Under the pieces are notes generated by a model. The model did no database searches and had not been told where the DNA came from. It worked only from the letters and a program-made list of their open reading frames with translations. A stretch of 64,000 nt of DNA from Lepidodermella squamata (lineage: Eukaryota > Gastrotricha), in the NCBI GenBank assembly GCA_047495785.1, contig JBLDXI010000046.1, positions 1,488,001-1,552,000 of the forward strand, given 5' to 3'. Shown one piece after another: positions 41,501 through 56,300 of the stretch. Each line of letters starts with the position of its first letter. Within the stretch, counting starts at the first letter, position 1. A program made the position numbers and the translations under genes.

Positions 41501-44500
41501 CTTAAAATCGTTTGATGACGACATTTCGGACCTCATCAAAGATGCCAACCCGTACAGTGAAAAAGAGCTCGCTAAAGATTTGTTCGAGCTGGTTGCCGGG
41601 CTAACCATGCTTCACGATAACAAGGTGATTCATCGGGATCCCAACCCCGAGAATGTCTTAAGGTCTAGAGACGATGGACCCCTGGCTGACTAGGGCTAAA
41701 TACTCGTTTAAAATACTCGGTATGTTTCTCGATCCTAAACAACAATCGATGGCTTTACGCCGAAATGCGCAAATCGAGCTACAATCTACCGTGAAATTGA
41801 ACAATCTAAGAGCTCGACCCCAAAGTTCTGACGACTGCTGGTAATTTCTCGTTAAATCTAACCATCTAACTGCCAAAAAATGAACCCGGGCTAACGCAAA
41901 TTTAAACATCCGAAAATTAGCCAAAAAATTTCAATTTTTCACCCAAAAAAAATCTCACAAAATAATTCCCGAATTTTTCCAAGAATCGAAAAGCAATTTT
42001 TAAAACGTACTTTTAGCACCAGATTTCTTGTCGCCCTTCCGTTCAGATTTCATCGATTTCAGCAAATCATCCAGCCGTTTGATCGACCGCCTCGTATCAG
42101 CCGACTCGCCGCTTTCGAGCAGACACAGCCGGCAATTGCAAACGAAATCGTAGCTGCCGCGCAGCACCTTATCCCGCTCCTCGAACAACTTGGTCGGCTG
42201 GCAGTACTGAAACAGCAGCTGTTGCCCGGCCGCGACTGGCTTTATCGTGCGTACGAACATGAAATCGCCGATTATCGGATGCACGCAGTTGATTTCCGAA
42301 CACGAGTGGTTGACGTAAGACGGCACGAGCCACAGGCCTGTGTCGTGCCAGAATGTCGCGGCTGTTTCACTGCCATTCGAGTAGTCCATCCCAGCTTCGA
42401 ATGCGTTGTAGCGAACCACGTTTTTGATGCGTTCGATATCAACCGGCAGCGATTCGTCGTACTCGGCCTCTTCGAGCCATCGCAACTGCTCGCCGGCGTA
42501 CAACTTGTAGAACTCGCGGCCCAGCGACGGGTTTTCGACTAGCTTCTCAGAAATCACGGCGATCAACTCCTGCCTCCCGATATCAACGCACGAATTGCCA
42601 AAGTCGACCGTTATTTCAGTGGATCTATGCAAGGGAAAAAAATCATAAGTTTTTCAATTTTCAACAAGGATTTTTCGTCTTACTTTGGATCGCATTTCTT
42701 GTAGGCGAAAGCTTTCGTTGCGCTGACCAGAGTTCCTGCCGGAATGTCGACTTTAGCCACCAGGCCGCGCTCACAGCCAGCGACGGATCGAATCTCAACA
42801 AGGGACGAGTCGAAGAATTCGGCGTGGTTGAGAAAAACGCTGGAAAAGATAACAAAATCGTATACCCCCAGGCCAAGTAAATGTTAGGGATATTGGATAT
42901 AGAGGAGGAAATTCGAGCAGCAGTCGTCCTCAAGGTTAGACAGAATCAACCAGCATTCGTCCCAGCTACACCAAGGCAATGAATCGCAAATCCGGGACGA
43001 TCGCGAAAATCGAGCAGCATTCCTCTTGAAAATTATCACGACAATGGCGCCACTTCTTCTTGGATTTCGTGCCATTTTGTTCCAGGGTCGAACTAGTTCA
43101 ACGGCGCGCATCTTCTCGAATAAGATTGAGCTTGAAATCGACATTGATCAGATGGGCGAACAAGTTGCCATGAACCGAATTCACTCGCCGAGTTGATAGT
43201 ACGGGCCAAGAATTCGAAGGCTCGAGACATCTTCGACGAAGCAGAACGCCAGTGTGATGCGAAGATTCGGCGGCAAAAAAGGCGAGTGAAAATCAAAACG
43301 AAAATCGACAAAATGAGCGCTTGAATAAAAAATGACCAAAAACGCAATTTTTGACGAAAAATTAAGTTGGATTTTTTAATTTAAAAATTGAACCTTTCCA
43401 CCACTTTGCAGTATGCCTTTCAATGGAGCACTGAAATTCGGTAAAAACTACTTTGGCTCGGCCATTTTATGCTCGGTTTTTCAACACATTTCCTCCTCTT
43501 TTGTCCAATAAATACCCATATTGAAGAACTACAGCAAGGTCTGGAAATTCTTACCTTTTTTGGCTCTCGTCGTACATTTTCAGCAAGTCATACTTGCCAG
43601 TTTTCGATTCGCGATACGCCAGTTGCACTTCGTTGAAAAGCGTCGCAATTTCAGGCACGCCGCCCTGTTTCACATCTCGCTTCAAAAACGCCAGACATTC
43701 TTCGTAACGCTTCAGTGCTAACAGAGCTTTCCCTTTTCGATACAACAATTTCAGACTAGAGGAATCTATATCCAACCCGCGTTCTGTGTCTTCCAAGGCC
43801 AAAGCAGGCTTGTCGAGGGCTAGGTAACAGGCCGCTCGATTCGCGTACATAACAGCGTTTTTCGGGTTTGTTTTCAGCGCTTTTGAATAGCACTCGAGTG
43901 CTTTTTCGTAGTTTTTATCCGCAAAATAGCACATGCCAGCTTTACCGGGTTCCATCGTGTCGTAACCAATTGATGACGAAGCGGCTTGAGATTTTGATGA
44001 ATTATTCGAGAGAGGAACGCGCCACGTTCGACCCTTGAGAATCGGGTGAGAAGGTTCGAGAATGACAAATTGAGTCGGATTTTCACAACGAAGCGCTGGG
44101 AAACCGGACATGCTGGTTTTGAGCCACGGATTCATAAGCGCGATGATACTCTAAAAATTCATCAATTTCGGGAGTAAATTAAATAAAATAAAGGAGGGTA
44201 TTTACGCCAATTGGGACGAGATCTTCATCTGCAACGCGTTTCTTCGGCTTGTAATTGTAAAGACTAAGGGGTAATGCCTTTTCACCGCTCGGATCGTCCA
44301 GCACCAAATTGATGGCATTAATTTTCCAACTAGTACCAATCGACCGGCAGAGTAGAAATTTACCCGCATGTACATTATCCGGCCCGCATCGAACAATCTG
44401 GTCGATGGTTATCATATTTTCAGGCTTGATTTCAACCGGCGGCAAACCGCCATTTGGCGCGTCCATCGTTGTTTGGGTCATTGAAACTTGGTACTTGCCC

Positions 44501-44619
44501 TGGGCCTGGGCTGCAATGCTCTCTCGAGCTTCGTTGTGCCGCCTCAACGCGTAGGTTCGGTCATAAACATCGCCATTCTGCTGGCGCATCATCGACGCCA
44601 ACACTTGCATCAAATCCAT
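38589..44619 (-). CDS. TPR and SET domain protein (SMYD-like methyltransferase family)
   Basis: Five exons, 44206-44619, 43555-44150, 42684-42839, 42011-42624 and 38589-38995, join with consistent phases into 728 residues. The N-terminal 140 residues hold a segment (MITIDQIVRCG, FLLCRSIGTSWKINAINLVL) like the OB-type region of TPR-SET proteins. A TPR array follows (EKALECYSKALKTNPKNAVMYAN, with residues spaced as in Hsp90-binding TPRs). Then comes a split SET domain: GLVAKVDIPAGTLV at its start and PSYVNHSCSEIN with the NHS cofactor motif, then GQQLLFQYC and a post-SET CNCRLC. A C-terminal helical TPR-like part follows, as in SMYD proteins. No MYND finger is seen. It probably methylates Lys; the substrate is unknown. 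The 3-kb last intron is loaded with kinase pseudogene debris. Confidence 0.85.
39150..39655. repeat. Dispersed direct repeat, two copies of about 80 bp
   Basis: CGTATTGTTTCTT with the following GTAAAATGGTCATGAATAAA occurs at about 39175-39265 and again at about 39560-39650 in the same direction. Between them lie degraded coding-like pieces of the same kinase-related debris. Confidence 0.75.
39661..39763. repeat. Perfect 42-bp hairpin
   Basis: 39661-39702 (GAACTCCGGCCCGGCACGCG...) and 39722-39763 are exact inverted copies around a 19-bp loop. GC-rich arms in AT-rich surroundings. It interrupts kinase-like sequence: the reading resumes right after it with VIHRDLKPENV. Confidence 0.93.
39764..39960 (+). 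pseudogene. Kinase C-lobe fragment
   Basis: Reads VIHRDLKPENV, then a stop inside a small CTAGGT tandem expansion, then a frame with DDGPLVIADX and LSKQLETFDELTATKVG, TPISWGPELHV. These are the catalytic loop, DFG region (already mutated) and activation segment of a protein kinase. Interrupted by stops and by the hairpin at 39661. Confidence 0.75.
39990..41205 (+). repeat. 293-bp tandem array, intact and truncated units
   Basis: The start CTGACCGAAAAACACCCTCA recurs at 40001, 40294 and 40587 (293-bp spacing), then at 40673, 41069 and 41159, with two of the later units cut short. Each full unit has an open frame of about 75 codons (KNLTEKHPHVNKLH, then ENPRKCGGDDW) ending TAG, followed by a CTTTCTTTCT tract. 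The protein sequence resembles the flanking kinase-related debris. Likely arose by repeated unequal exchange of one exon. Confidence 0.92.
41270..41693 (+). pseudogene. Kinase domain fragment inside the SET gene intron
   Basis: A first piece (VSIEKSKATLEDSKLFKAVL) ends at GTAAGT near 41360. A second piece from about 41418 reads FHESFLHNGQLFLVTELYL (hinge), KELAKDLFELVAGLTMLHD, the catalytic loop VIHRDPNPENV and RDDGPLAD, then a stop. The Lys of HRDxK is replaced by Pro-Asn, and no Gly loop or activation segment remains. Opposite strand to the host gene. Related to the fragment at 39764 by the shared ENVLRSRDDGPL. Confidence 0.75.
42840..43554 (-). other. 715-bp intron of the TPR-SET gene
   Basis: Donor after 43555 and acceptor before 42839 join AG/C in phase. 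Inside, the plus strand has short coding-like pieces at about 42905-42985 and 43110-43325 (for example ARDIFDEAERQCDAKIRRQ) that I cannot assign; they may be a relic of another gene. Confidence 0.6.
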
Positions 44620-44679
44620 AATTATTTATTCATTAAAAAAATAAATACCCTATTTCATAAATTAATTTATAAAATAAAT
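44620..44679 (-). other. 60-bp intercistronic gap, CYP4 to TPR-SET
   Basis: Both genes run on the minus strand. The gap is almost all A and T; its only AATAAA (44625-44630) lies 6 bp before the downstream ATG. There is no room for a separate promoter and 3' UTR, so the pair may be co-transcribed or overlapping. Confidence 0.6.
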
Positions 44680-46352
44680 TCAACGATGTTTCACAGATAA
44701 AAATAATTTGCCAGAAATGGGTCGGAGTAACAGCTCCATCACAGGTAACGGGTCACATTGGTTATCACGCGGAAATTCGACAGAGAAACGACGAAAAAAT
44801 GACGAGAGCACAACTTTCAGTTCATACATAGCAAAACGTTGCCCAATGCAGTTCCTTTGCCCTGCGGCGAACGGTACATAAGCATACGGGTGATTTTTCG
44901 GCGGAACCAGGTGCTCCGGAGTAGGAGTCATGAATCGCTCAGGAATAAATGAAAACGGATCGACGAAGTACTCCGGATTGTAATGCATAGGTTCAAGTAG
45001 CACCATAACACTAGTTCCTTTCTCCACGTGGTACTTGCCAAGATCCAGACCAGAATCGACATCTCGAGCAAAAGTTGGCACGGTTGGAAATCGGCGTAGG
45101 CTCTCCTTAATGCAGCACTCGATATATTTCATTTGTCGGAGATCGTTCATAGAGGCCGGTCGTGAAGATGACCCGAAAATCTCGTCAACTTCAGCTTGAA
45201 CTTTGCGCTGAACCTCTGGATTTGTTGCCAAAAGATACAAAGTCCAGGACAATGTGATCGCAGTTGTGTCATGGCCCTGAAATGAAGTAAACTTGAATGA
45301 AGTAAACTCGCGCAAGACAAACATCCTAACTTACCGCGAATAGGAAGGTATCGACTTCCTCTTGGACTTCTTTACGTGAAAGTTTAGTGAAGTTCTCACT
45401 CGCATAGAGAAGTGTGTCCAACAGAGCTAGTCGCTGCTTGCCAGGTCGATTGCTTTTAGCAGTGTCGACATCTTCGTTATCAGAGTTATGTTGGTTCATC
45501 TTGACTTCGAAATCGGCGCGGTTGAAAGTAGCAGCTCGTTCTTTGATGACCCTTTCACTGTAGGCATGAAGGATTTCGAGACATTTAGCATGTCGCCGAC
45601 CTGATGACATAAGCCGATACAAAAAATCAGGCCATTGGTGTAGGCTCTTAAACCGAGTATCGATGAGTTTGTTAATGTCGATAACTGCTTTCACATATTC
45701 AGCACTTGCGCCTTTCTGCGCATCCAGTGAGATGCCCATAGCCGTTTCACAAATCACGTCCATTGTTAGCAGCGTTGTAAGCTGAAAGATGTCAAACTCC
45801 TGCCGACTATCGGCATAATCTTCCAGGATTCTAACGAAAACTCCGGCGTGCTCATTCATTACCGGTAAAAATTCGCCCAGTATGTTAAAATGAAATGACG
45901 GCGTGATTAGCTTCCTGTGATTGTACCATTTCTCACCATGACTGAGAGGCAAACATAAGATAAGCGCACAGTCTACTTTGAAAGGAACGAAGCGCTCACC
46001 TAGTAATAAGACCTTCACCCAGCCATGGTTTTGCGAAGCGGTAATCCAAAGCCTTTCGAATCTCATGACTGTTCATCAAATCTTGAACGTATTCAGGTTT
46101 ATAAACAAGAACAACAGGCCACGTGCCCATCATCAGCGCAATAACTCCCTCATCCAGGTTTTTCTCGTAGCAAATATCCCAAAATTGCTGTCTCTGTGCT
46201 GCTGGATCGATTTTCAAACAATAAAAACTTCCGATTATCGGTAATGCAGGAAAGTGAACAGAAAACTGAGCAAGCTTGCGGTGCCTGAACCAGTAAAACA
46301 CGGATGCTGCAAGAAAGCCGACAAGTAATACCAGTAGGCTCAACAACAGCAT
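44680..46352 (-). CDS. Cytochrome P450, CYP4 clan
   Basis: Three exons, 46000-46352, 45335-45941 and 44680-45276, give 518 residues, the usual P450 length. The N-terminus has a membrane anchor (LLSLLVLLVGFLAASVFYWF) and Pro hinge (FPALPIIGS). Signature motifs are all present: helix C WYNHRKLITPSFH, helix I AGHDTTA, K-helix ESLRRFP, PERF, and the haem loop FAAGQRNCIGQRFA with the axial Cys. Helix C wording and GHDTT are typical of CYP4, whose members omega-hydroxylate fatty acids or act on pheromones and xenobiotics in the ER. Intact, with short introns of 58 bp. Its stop is only 60 bp from the ATG of the next gene. Confidence 0.93.
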
Positions 46353-47816
46353 TTAATATATGTATGACTATAATCAACAATGATTCAATTAATTAATTCA
46401 TACGAATGGTTAAGATTAAAGAGAAGGAAAGACGCATAAGAGTTGCTGCGATTTGGGCATGTCTATGAACAAAAAGGATACGGCGATTTTCAGCCCAGTG
46501 GCCGACAAATGACCACTCCTAATTCCACCATAATTGCCTATAATAGTTGCTGCTACTGTCGCGGAGTCGGCGAAACCGGATTTGTCAACTTACTTGGCAA
46601 AAGATTCACCAACATCGAAATCTTTGGCAAAAAACGACTCACTCTCAGATTACGCGGGAAAAGGCGCGAAAAATGGCACGCATGTCAAGGTTGTTAATCT
46701 TTCAATATATTATTTAAAATTTAATATAAATATTACCTACGCAACAATTAAAATTAATGGAAAAAGTGAATAAACATTAAGTTTAGTCGCATCAGATTTG
46801 GAAAAATCGAAATTTTTTGAACACGCTCAAATAGTGAAAGCTCCAAGCACCAAGAAACCTTATACCCCATAACCAACTCTTTTCTGTCATCTGCACGATA
46901 TGAAAAATTCCAGTGACGTTCGTTCTGTAAGAAACCGGGATCATGTTGTAGGAAAGCAGGCCAGGGATTGCAAGAAAAGTAGGAAACAATTATTCGAGCA
47001 TCTCCGAAACTCACTTCTCAAAATCGCAATTTGAAGGAAGATTCGCTACGGAGATGGTTGAGCCGTCTTTTGTAAAGCAAAACACTAATTAGGAGAGGAG
47101 AACTAGGTCACAAATAAGCAAAACACTTGAAAAACTGATTATTGTCATTTGCCCCATCTTCATCCTCGATTGCTGATGGCTGATGTTATTGATTGGCAAT
47201 GATATTGATGGACGTGGCTCCGTCTCATGCCTCTTGCTAGGAGCACCCAAGTACCCAAGTTGGCGTCCTACTCACCTAAGTAGCCGAAGTAGTACTTCGA
47301 AAGTTAAATACAGTTGAGTGATGAGACGCCTATGCAGATATTCAACTTGTTATGAGCCGATGAATAACTTGGAAATAAGCCCCGAGTTCGTATTTGAGAT
47401 CGATAATTGAAATGAAGGGTAGAGAAGGACGTAAATAGGGACAGGAGTAGGGAATATTTGAGAAAATACGGGCGGAACAAAATAGCGGGAACTGATGCTT
47501 CCCGCTAAATCCCCAAGGAAATGTTGTAAAATCGAGGTTTCGTCATTTATCGAGGAAGATAAGTTATCAGCTCGTGCTGAATTTTATCTGACGAGGCGTC
47601 AGCCGAGTCGAGGCACGAGCGACTATTGCAGAGAGCGAGGATGCATAACAGTTCGGAAATTGATGTTGCATCGACCAACAAATTGTGCAAAATGATATAA
47701 TTTAGCAGGAAGCAAAATCATTCTGAGAAGAGTAAAAGATTTCTGGTAAAAAAAATCGCATCGTTTACTTCATAAAAGTGCTTTCACAGTCACATGATAA
47801 TACAAATTGAAATCAT
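46353..47816. other. Intergenic, no gene seen
   Basis: Upstream of the P450 gene and downstream of the ankyrin gene. Only short, unsupported frames. Confidence 0.6.
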
Positions 47817-48782
47817 TCAATGGCTTTGTCCATTAAGATAGTCCACGATATGGTGATGGCCCATCTGCTCTGCGATGACTCGAGCTTGTTCATGGTGATC
47901 TTCAGCGCTAAGTTCACTTCCTCCAGAACTTCCATCTCGATCTTTCACCATAACAGCTTGCGTTAAAAGCTTCACTATTTCAACATGCCCACCAGCAACA
48001 GCGTACATCAGTGCAGTGAGGCCGTCGTGATTCGCGATGAAAACGTCGGCGCCACTGCTTAGCAGTCGCTGCACGATGTCCTTATTACCACAGAAGCAGC
48101 TGCACATCAGCGGCGTAACGCCATCAACATCCACAGCGTTGATTAAATCAGCAGATGTGCATCGGTTGTCCGAGGCGAAAAAATCGACCACATCACGTTC
48201 GCCGTTGAGCGCGGCAAAGTGAAGAGCTGTAAACCCAGTTTTAGTCTTTGAAGACACAGTAGCGCCTGCATCAAGCAGTCGCTTAACAATGGCGAGATGG
48301 CCGTTCTGAGCGGCGCAGTGAAGGCTTGTCGCGCCGTCCACAGACACCGAATTGATTTCAGCGCCATTTTTGAGCAAATACTCGACAATATCTAAATGTC
48401 CATTTAGGGAAGCTGTCATCAGTGAGTTCACGCCTTCGTGGTCTTTAGAATGGATATCAATGCCAAAAACTCGCAGTTGTTCGAGGACTTTGAGATGGCC
48501 GTGTTGACAAGCGCACAAAACTGCTTCAGTTTCGCCATTTGCATTCGGCCCGATTTCCATGCCGTTCGACGTGATGTAGCGAGCGATTTCACTCTTGTTC
48601 TTCAAAGTCATTGCTTTTGTTACCGTTGGCACGCCAGTCTGAACTTTCCCACCGCCATGGGTAGCTAACACAGTTGCGATTTGCTGCTCATTTTGACTGC
48701 CTGGCTTCTCTGAGTTCGGTGCAGTTATGTTTTGAGTTTCATGGCTTCGCTGGGTAGGCAAGTTAGAATTGACTTGACCCAT
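47817..48782 (-). CDS. Ankyrin repeat protein with possible N-myristoylation site
   Basis: One 321-residue exon. It begins MGQVNSN, a Gly at position 2 with Ser at 6, as N-myristoyltransferase prefers. A disordered, Gln/Thr-rich stretch runs to about residue 60, then six or seven ankyrin repeats (GHLKVLEQLRVFGIDI, GVNSLMTASLNGHLDIVEYL, GATSLHCAAQNGHLAIVKRL, GFTALHFAALNGERDVVDFF, GVTPLMCSCFCGNKDIVQRL, GLTALMYAVAGGHVEIVKLL). Repeats are of the common 33-residue type and unlike the 34-residue set in the kinase fusion at 20354. Probably a membrane-tethered scaffold; partners unknown. Confidence 0.85.
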   Translation of the reverse strand: MGQVNSNLPTQRSHETQNITAPNSEKPGSQNEQQIATVLATHGGGKVQTGVPTVTKAMTLKNKSEIARYITSNGMEIGPNANGETEAVLCACQHGHLKVLEQLRVFGIDIHSKDHEGVNSLMTASLNGHLDIVEYLLKNGAEINSVSVDGATSLHCAAQNGHLAIVKRLLDAGATVSSKTKTGFTALHFAALNGERDVVDFFASDNRCTSADLINAVDVDGVTPLMCSCFCGNKDIVQRLLSSGADVFIANHDGLTALMYAVAGGHVEIVKLLTQAVMVKDRDGSSGGSELSAEDHHEQARVIAEQMGHHHIVDYLNGQSH

Positions 48783-49362
48783 GTTTCACTAAACGTATTC
48801 TATAAACCAGAAAATTCAGTGAATGAAGTGCAAATCCACGCAGAGAACCACGCTACCTTTTGTCTCCTGGGAATATAGTGGGGAAAGTGCGTAGTTTAGA
48901 CTTCAAAATGTATACCAGAACGAAAGAGGCGACAATCCTCCCAGCCAGACTCGTTGCTTGACTGCAGTTTTTTGTCTGCTTCGCGAAAAATATAATAGCG
49001 AAAAGGGGTTTGGTTCCGCTCACTGACGTAGTTTGCCGTGTTAATAATTCATCTTTCGAGCATTCAATAAATTGCTGATGGCACACAGCCGAACGTGCGC
49101 CAACCGTTTTAACGGTTCGCAATCGATGGAAACGCTTTTTTGTTGATAATATTCGAACTATTGCATGCTAAATACATCGGCTTCACAGAGCTATATGAGC
49201 AAGCTTTTCGTTCGATCTTATGATCATGTCGTCCAACCGAGCCTGGAAAATTTGTTGTGAAATAGGTCGTAATTGCTATAGCTCGTTATCGATTAGAATC
49301 GACCTGTGGTATAGCAAAATGGGTCATTTGAGCTCTAAATTTAAGGGATCGAATATCTTTTA

Positions 49363-49660
49363 GCGGAACCAAATTTACAGTGGGCGGAACCAAATATGCT
49401 GTAGCGGAACCAAATTTGCTTTTTGCGGAACCTAACTCGAAATGCGCCAAGAGTCATTTTTTAATATTTGTAAGAATTTTAGGCTAAGCATGACTTCTGA
49501 ATTGAACAATTCGTCTTATAGAGAATGTTGCGCTGAATTCACTGGAGAATTTTCTAGAATTATTGGGGCCAATTTTGACATTCTATAAATTTCCGAAAAG
49601 CGATTTCAGGCCACTAGAAAATTCTAAAATGTGGTTCCGCTCACTGTAAATTTGGTTCCG
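49363..49660. mobile_element. 298-bp element with GCGGAACCAAATTTACAG ends
   Basis: GCGGAACCAAATTTACAGTG with GGCGGAACC at 49363-49391 is inverted at 49633-49660 with one change. Two further GCGGAACC motifs lie inside the left end. Another GGTTCCGCTCACTGACG lies at 49013 and a 20-bp match at 37672. A MITE-like repeat; target duplication not clear. Confidence 0.7.
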
Positions 49661-49699
49661 GTAACAGGAAGACCCTAAATTTAAGCGTCCAAGCACTAC

Positions 49700-50110
49700 A
49701 TTTTTCAGATTCTTTGCGATTTCGGCATTTTCGATTTTTGATCGATACTGATGCCCTCCCTGAACCAAGGATTTTTTAATTTAGCTACTAGTGCCTTAAG
49801 CTACGTAGAAAAATCATCGATGTTGGGTTCCAAGACGGCTGATAACGGGAAATCACTGATTTGTAAAATCGATACTTGGAATCTATATCGGCTCTGTAAG
49901 ATGAAGTATAATTCCCAAACTGACCGCTCGTAGCGCGAATTACGCGTAATATGAAGGTCTATCGTATGGCATGCTAGCAAAAAAATTGAGATTCTAGCGA
50001 AGACAAGAAACTCGGAAAACCATATTTGGGGGAATTTAAGTGCTGGAGTCTCAAATTTGGTGCTGGATCCCTAAATTCAGGGTGCGCAGTAGACACCCAA
50101 TTTCAATGCA
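49700..50110. repeat. Dispersed repeat, copy 1 of 3
   Basis: Contains TTTTGATCGATACTGATGCC, AGCTACGTAGAAA and GGGAAATCACTGATTTG in an order also found at about 61300-61510. A diverged third copy in the opposite direction is at about 62950-63180. Confidence 0.6.
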
Positions 50111-50998
50111 TGGTTCTCGGATCATGTGGCAGCTTACCAATTCAGACCACAAATTAGTCCAATCAGCCAGCTATCAGCTTCAGATTTTGCCTCGTACTTT
50201 TTCCTTGAGGAAAATATTATTTCCTCAGAATATCATCCTGTACCTTCAAAAATTCACCATTATTCACAGAAAGGAAAAAAACCGATTTGGGAGGCTGGAT
50301 CAGTTTTACTTCAACAAATTAAGAGAAACACGACTGTCTGTCTGTATCGTCATTTTTGTCGCATTTTTCCATCAAATTATTACTATAACTGCTGTCTTAT
50401 TATATGAATCATAATATATAACGCCGCAGAAAAAACCTTAACGCATTGTATGCAAATTTGTATAGTTAAACTTGGAATAATAACGATATAACAGTGGCAT
50501 GTACACAAATAACGGCGGCATTAGCAGTAACAGACACGCGCGAAATAGATCAAGTGTTACAGACGCGAGAGATACATTAATATTTAATATCATCATTGTC
50601 AAATCCGAACAAGTAAACTATCATATAGCTCATATAATAACTGCAATAATAATAATATCAACATTGCTACGCCAGAAAAAAAGAGAAAAAACAGCCGTTT
50701 ATTTTAAATAATTACGACATTAACACATAGTTTTTCAACTAGTAGACCAAGAATTACAACAATAATGACATTTGTTTCAAATCCAACGGCCGTCAGATTC
50801 CGAAGCTGTGACTCATGCATTGAACGCGGAATCTCGACACGGAAAACAGAGAGAGGCCACAACCGTTACAACACCCTTAAATAACAAGTTCGTTTTTATA
50901 GCACGGCGGCTGAAAATGGTCATGATCATTTGTTCGTTCGTTCTTCTGCTTTTCACAAAAACACAATAAAACGCGAGGCTGTAACAATAAAAAAATTA

Positions 50999-51051
50999 GG
51001 CGGCGGCGGCGGAAGCGCGTCTGTTGTTTCGAGGCGGCGGCGGCGGCTATG
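50999..51051. repeat. GGC trinucleotide tracts
   Basis: GGCGGCGGCGGC occurs twice (50999-51012 and 51033-51048), GC-rich in an AT-rich 3' flank of the misshapen gene. Confidence 0.9.
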
Positions 51052-51500
51052 ATAACGTAGTAATAGATACGATGAGGAGGAGGTGCTGCTGCAGGCTAAT
51101 CATCATTCATCATCCAACACTAGTACATATGGAAGCATTCATCACACGCACACGCGCACACAAGTTATATTATTAGGTTAGAAGAGGGAGCGGAGCAATG
51201 GTTGATGGTTGGTGGAAAGCTATTTTTGTTGTTCGCATCGCTATTTACACCGAGCGGGTAAACAAGCGGAAGGAAGAGCGCGAGATAACGACGAGGCGGC
51301 TAAGAATTTGCATAGCAGTAATAGTCTATATTATTTGTATATAGTAAATCATCGACGCACCATTTAAAAACGTGTGTAAAAACGCGTTGAGCAGGTACAA
51401 AAAATTGTAATGATGACCAAAGCACAAAGAAAAAAAACCGCAATATTTTTTTTGAAAAATTCCTCCTTAATGAAAAAGAAATGCCGCGTCATGGCTGTTG

Positions 51501-55802
<4,302 letters not shown>

Positions 55803-56300
55803 TTATCGAAACCAGAACGGCAAATCGGCTGACTTTTGGCCTTTGCTTTTCACGAAAGATGATTCATATTTTTCAATCTGATCGATTTGACTTTTCAAAC
55901 GCGCTTCGTCGGTTTGTTTTTCTTTAAATATATCTGGGAATTCGAATTTGACGGCATCAGCGAGTTGAACGTAAGCGACCTTGTAGTCATCTTCTGGCTC
56001 CAGCTCGTAACCTTTCGATGGGTGGTTTCGAGTTTTACCGCGATGAATCGCAGTGGAAACAGATAAAACAGGGACTTTATAAATCTTCTCCAGGTATTGC
56101 TTAATATCGAATTTACTCATTTGCTTGTGAACATGGAAGAACACGACGTTTGGTGGCATATCTTGAGCTGGTTTCACAAGCTTCATCCAAAACAACGGCA
56201 TAAATGACCGCACTTGAGGATCGCCTTTCCACCAGACAACACGATTGTCTACATACTGCTTCCATAATGGTAGAAAATCTCTGAAGGAAGGGCGACGCAT
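55803..56300 (-). CDS. mRpL23: Mitochondrial large ribosomal subunit protein uL23m (mRpL23)
   Basis: A single 165-residue exon from an ATG. Motifs of animal MRPL23 are kept in order: PLWKQY near the start, GDPQVRSFMPLFWMKLVKPA, VVFFHVHKQMSKFDIKQYLE, IYKVPVLSVSTAIHRGKT, DYKVAYVQLAD, FPDIFKEK, and the C-terminal end LPFWF. The protein is nucleus-encoded and imported to sit by the polypeptide exit tunnel of the mitoribosome. It is close in length to its orthologues (about 150). It is upstream of, and same-strand with, the misshapen kinase, 141 bp away. Confidence 0.9.
   Translation of the reverse strand: MRRPSFRDFLPLWKQYVDNRVVWWKGDPQVRSFMPLFWMKLVKPAQDMPPNVVFFHVHKQMSKFDIKQYLEKIYKVPVLSVSTAIHRGKTRNHPSKGYELEPEDDYKVAYVQLADAVKFEFPDIFKEKQTDEARLKSQIDQIEKYESSFVKSKGQKSADLPFWFR

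Larger units (their letters stand above)
48783..51500. other. Intergenic and 3' UTR of misshapen, with dispersed repeats
   Basis: No coding region seen. Holds the small element at 49363, a dispersed repeat at about 49700-50110 and a GGC-rich tract. The part next to 51500 probably belongs to the 3' UTR of the kinase gene. Confidence 0.6.
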
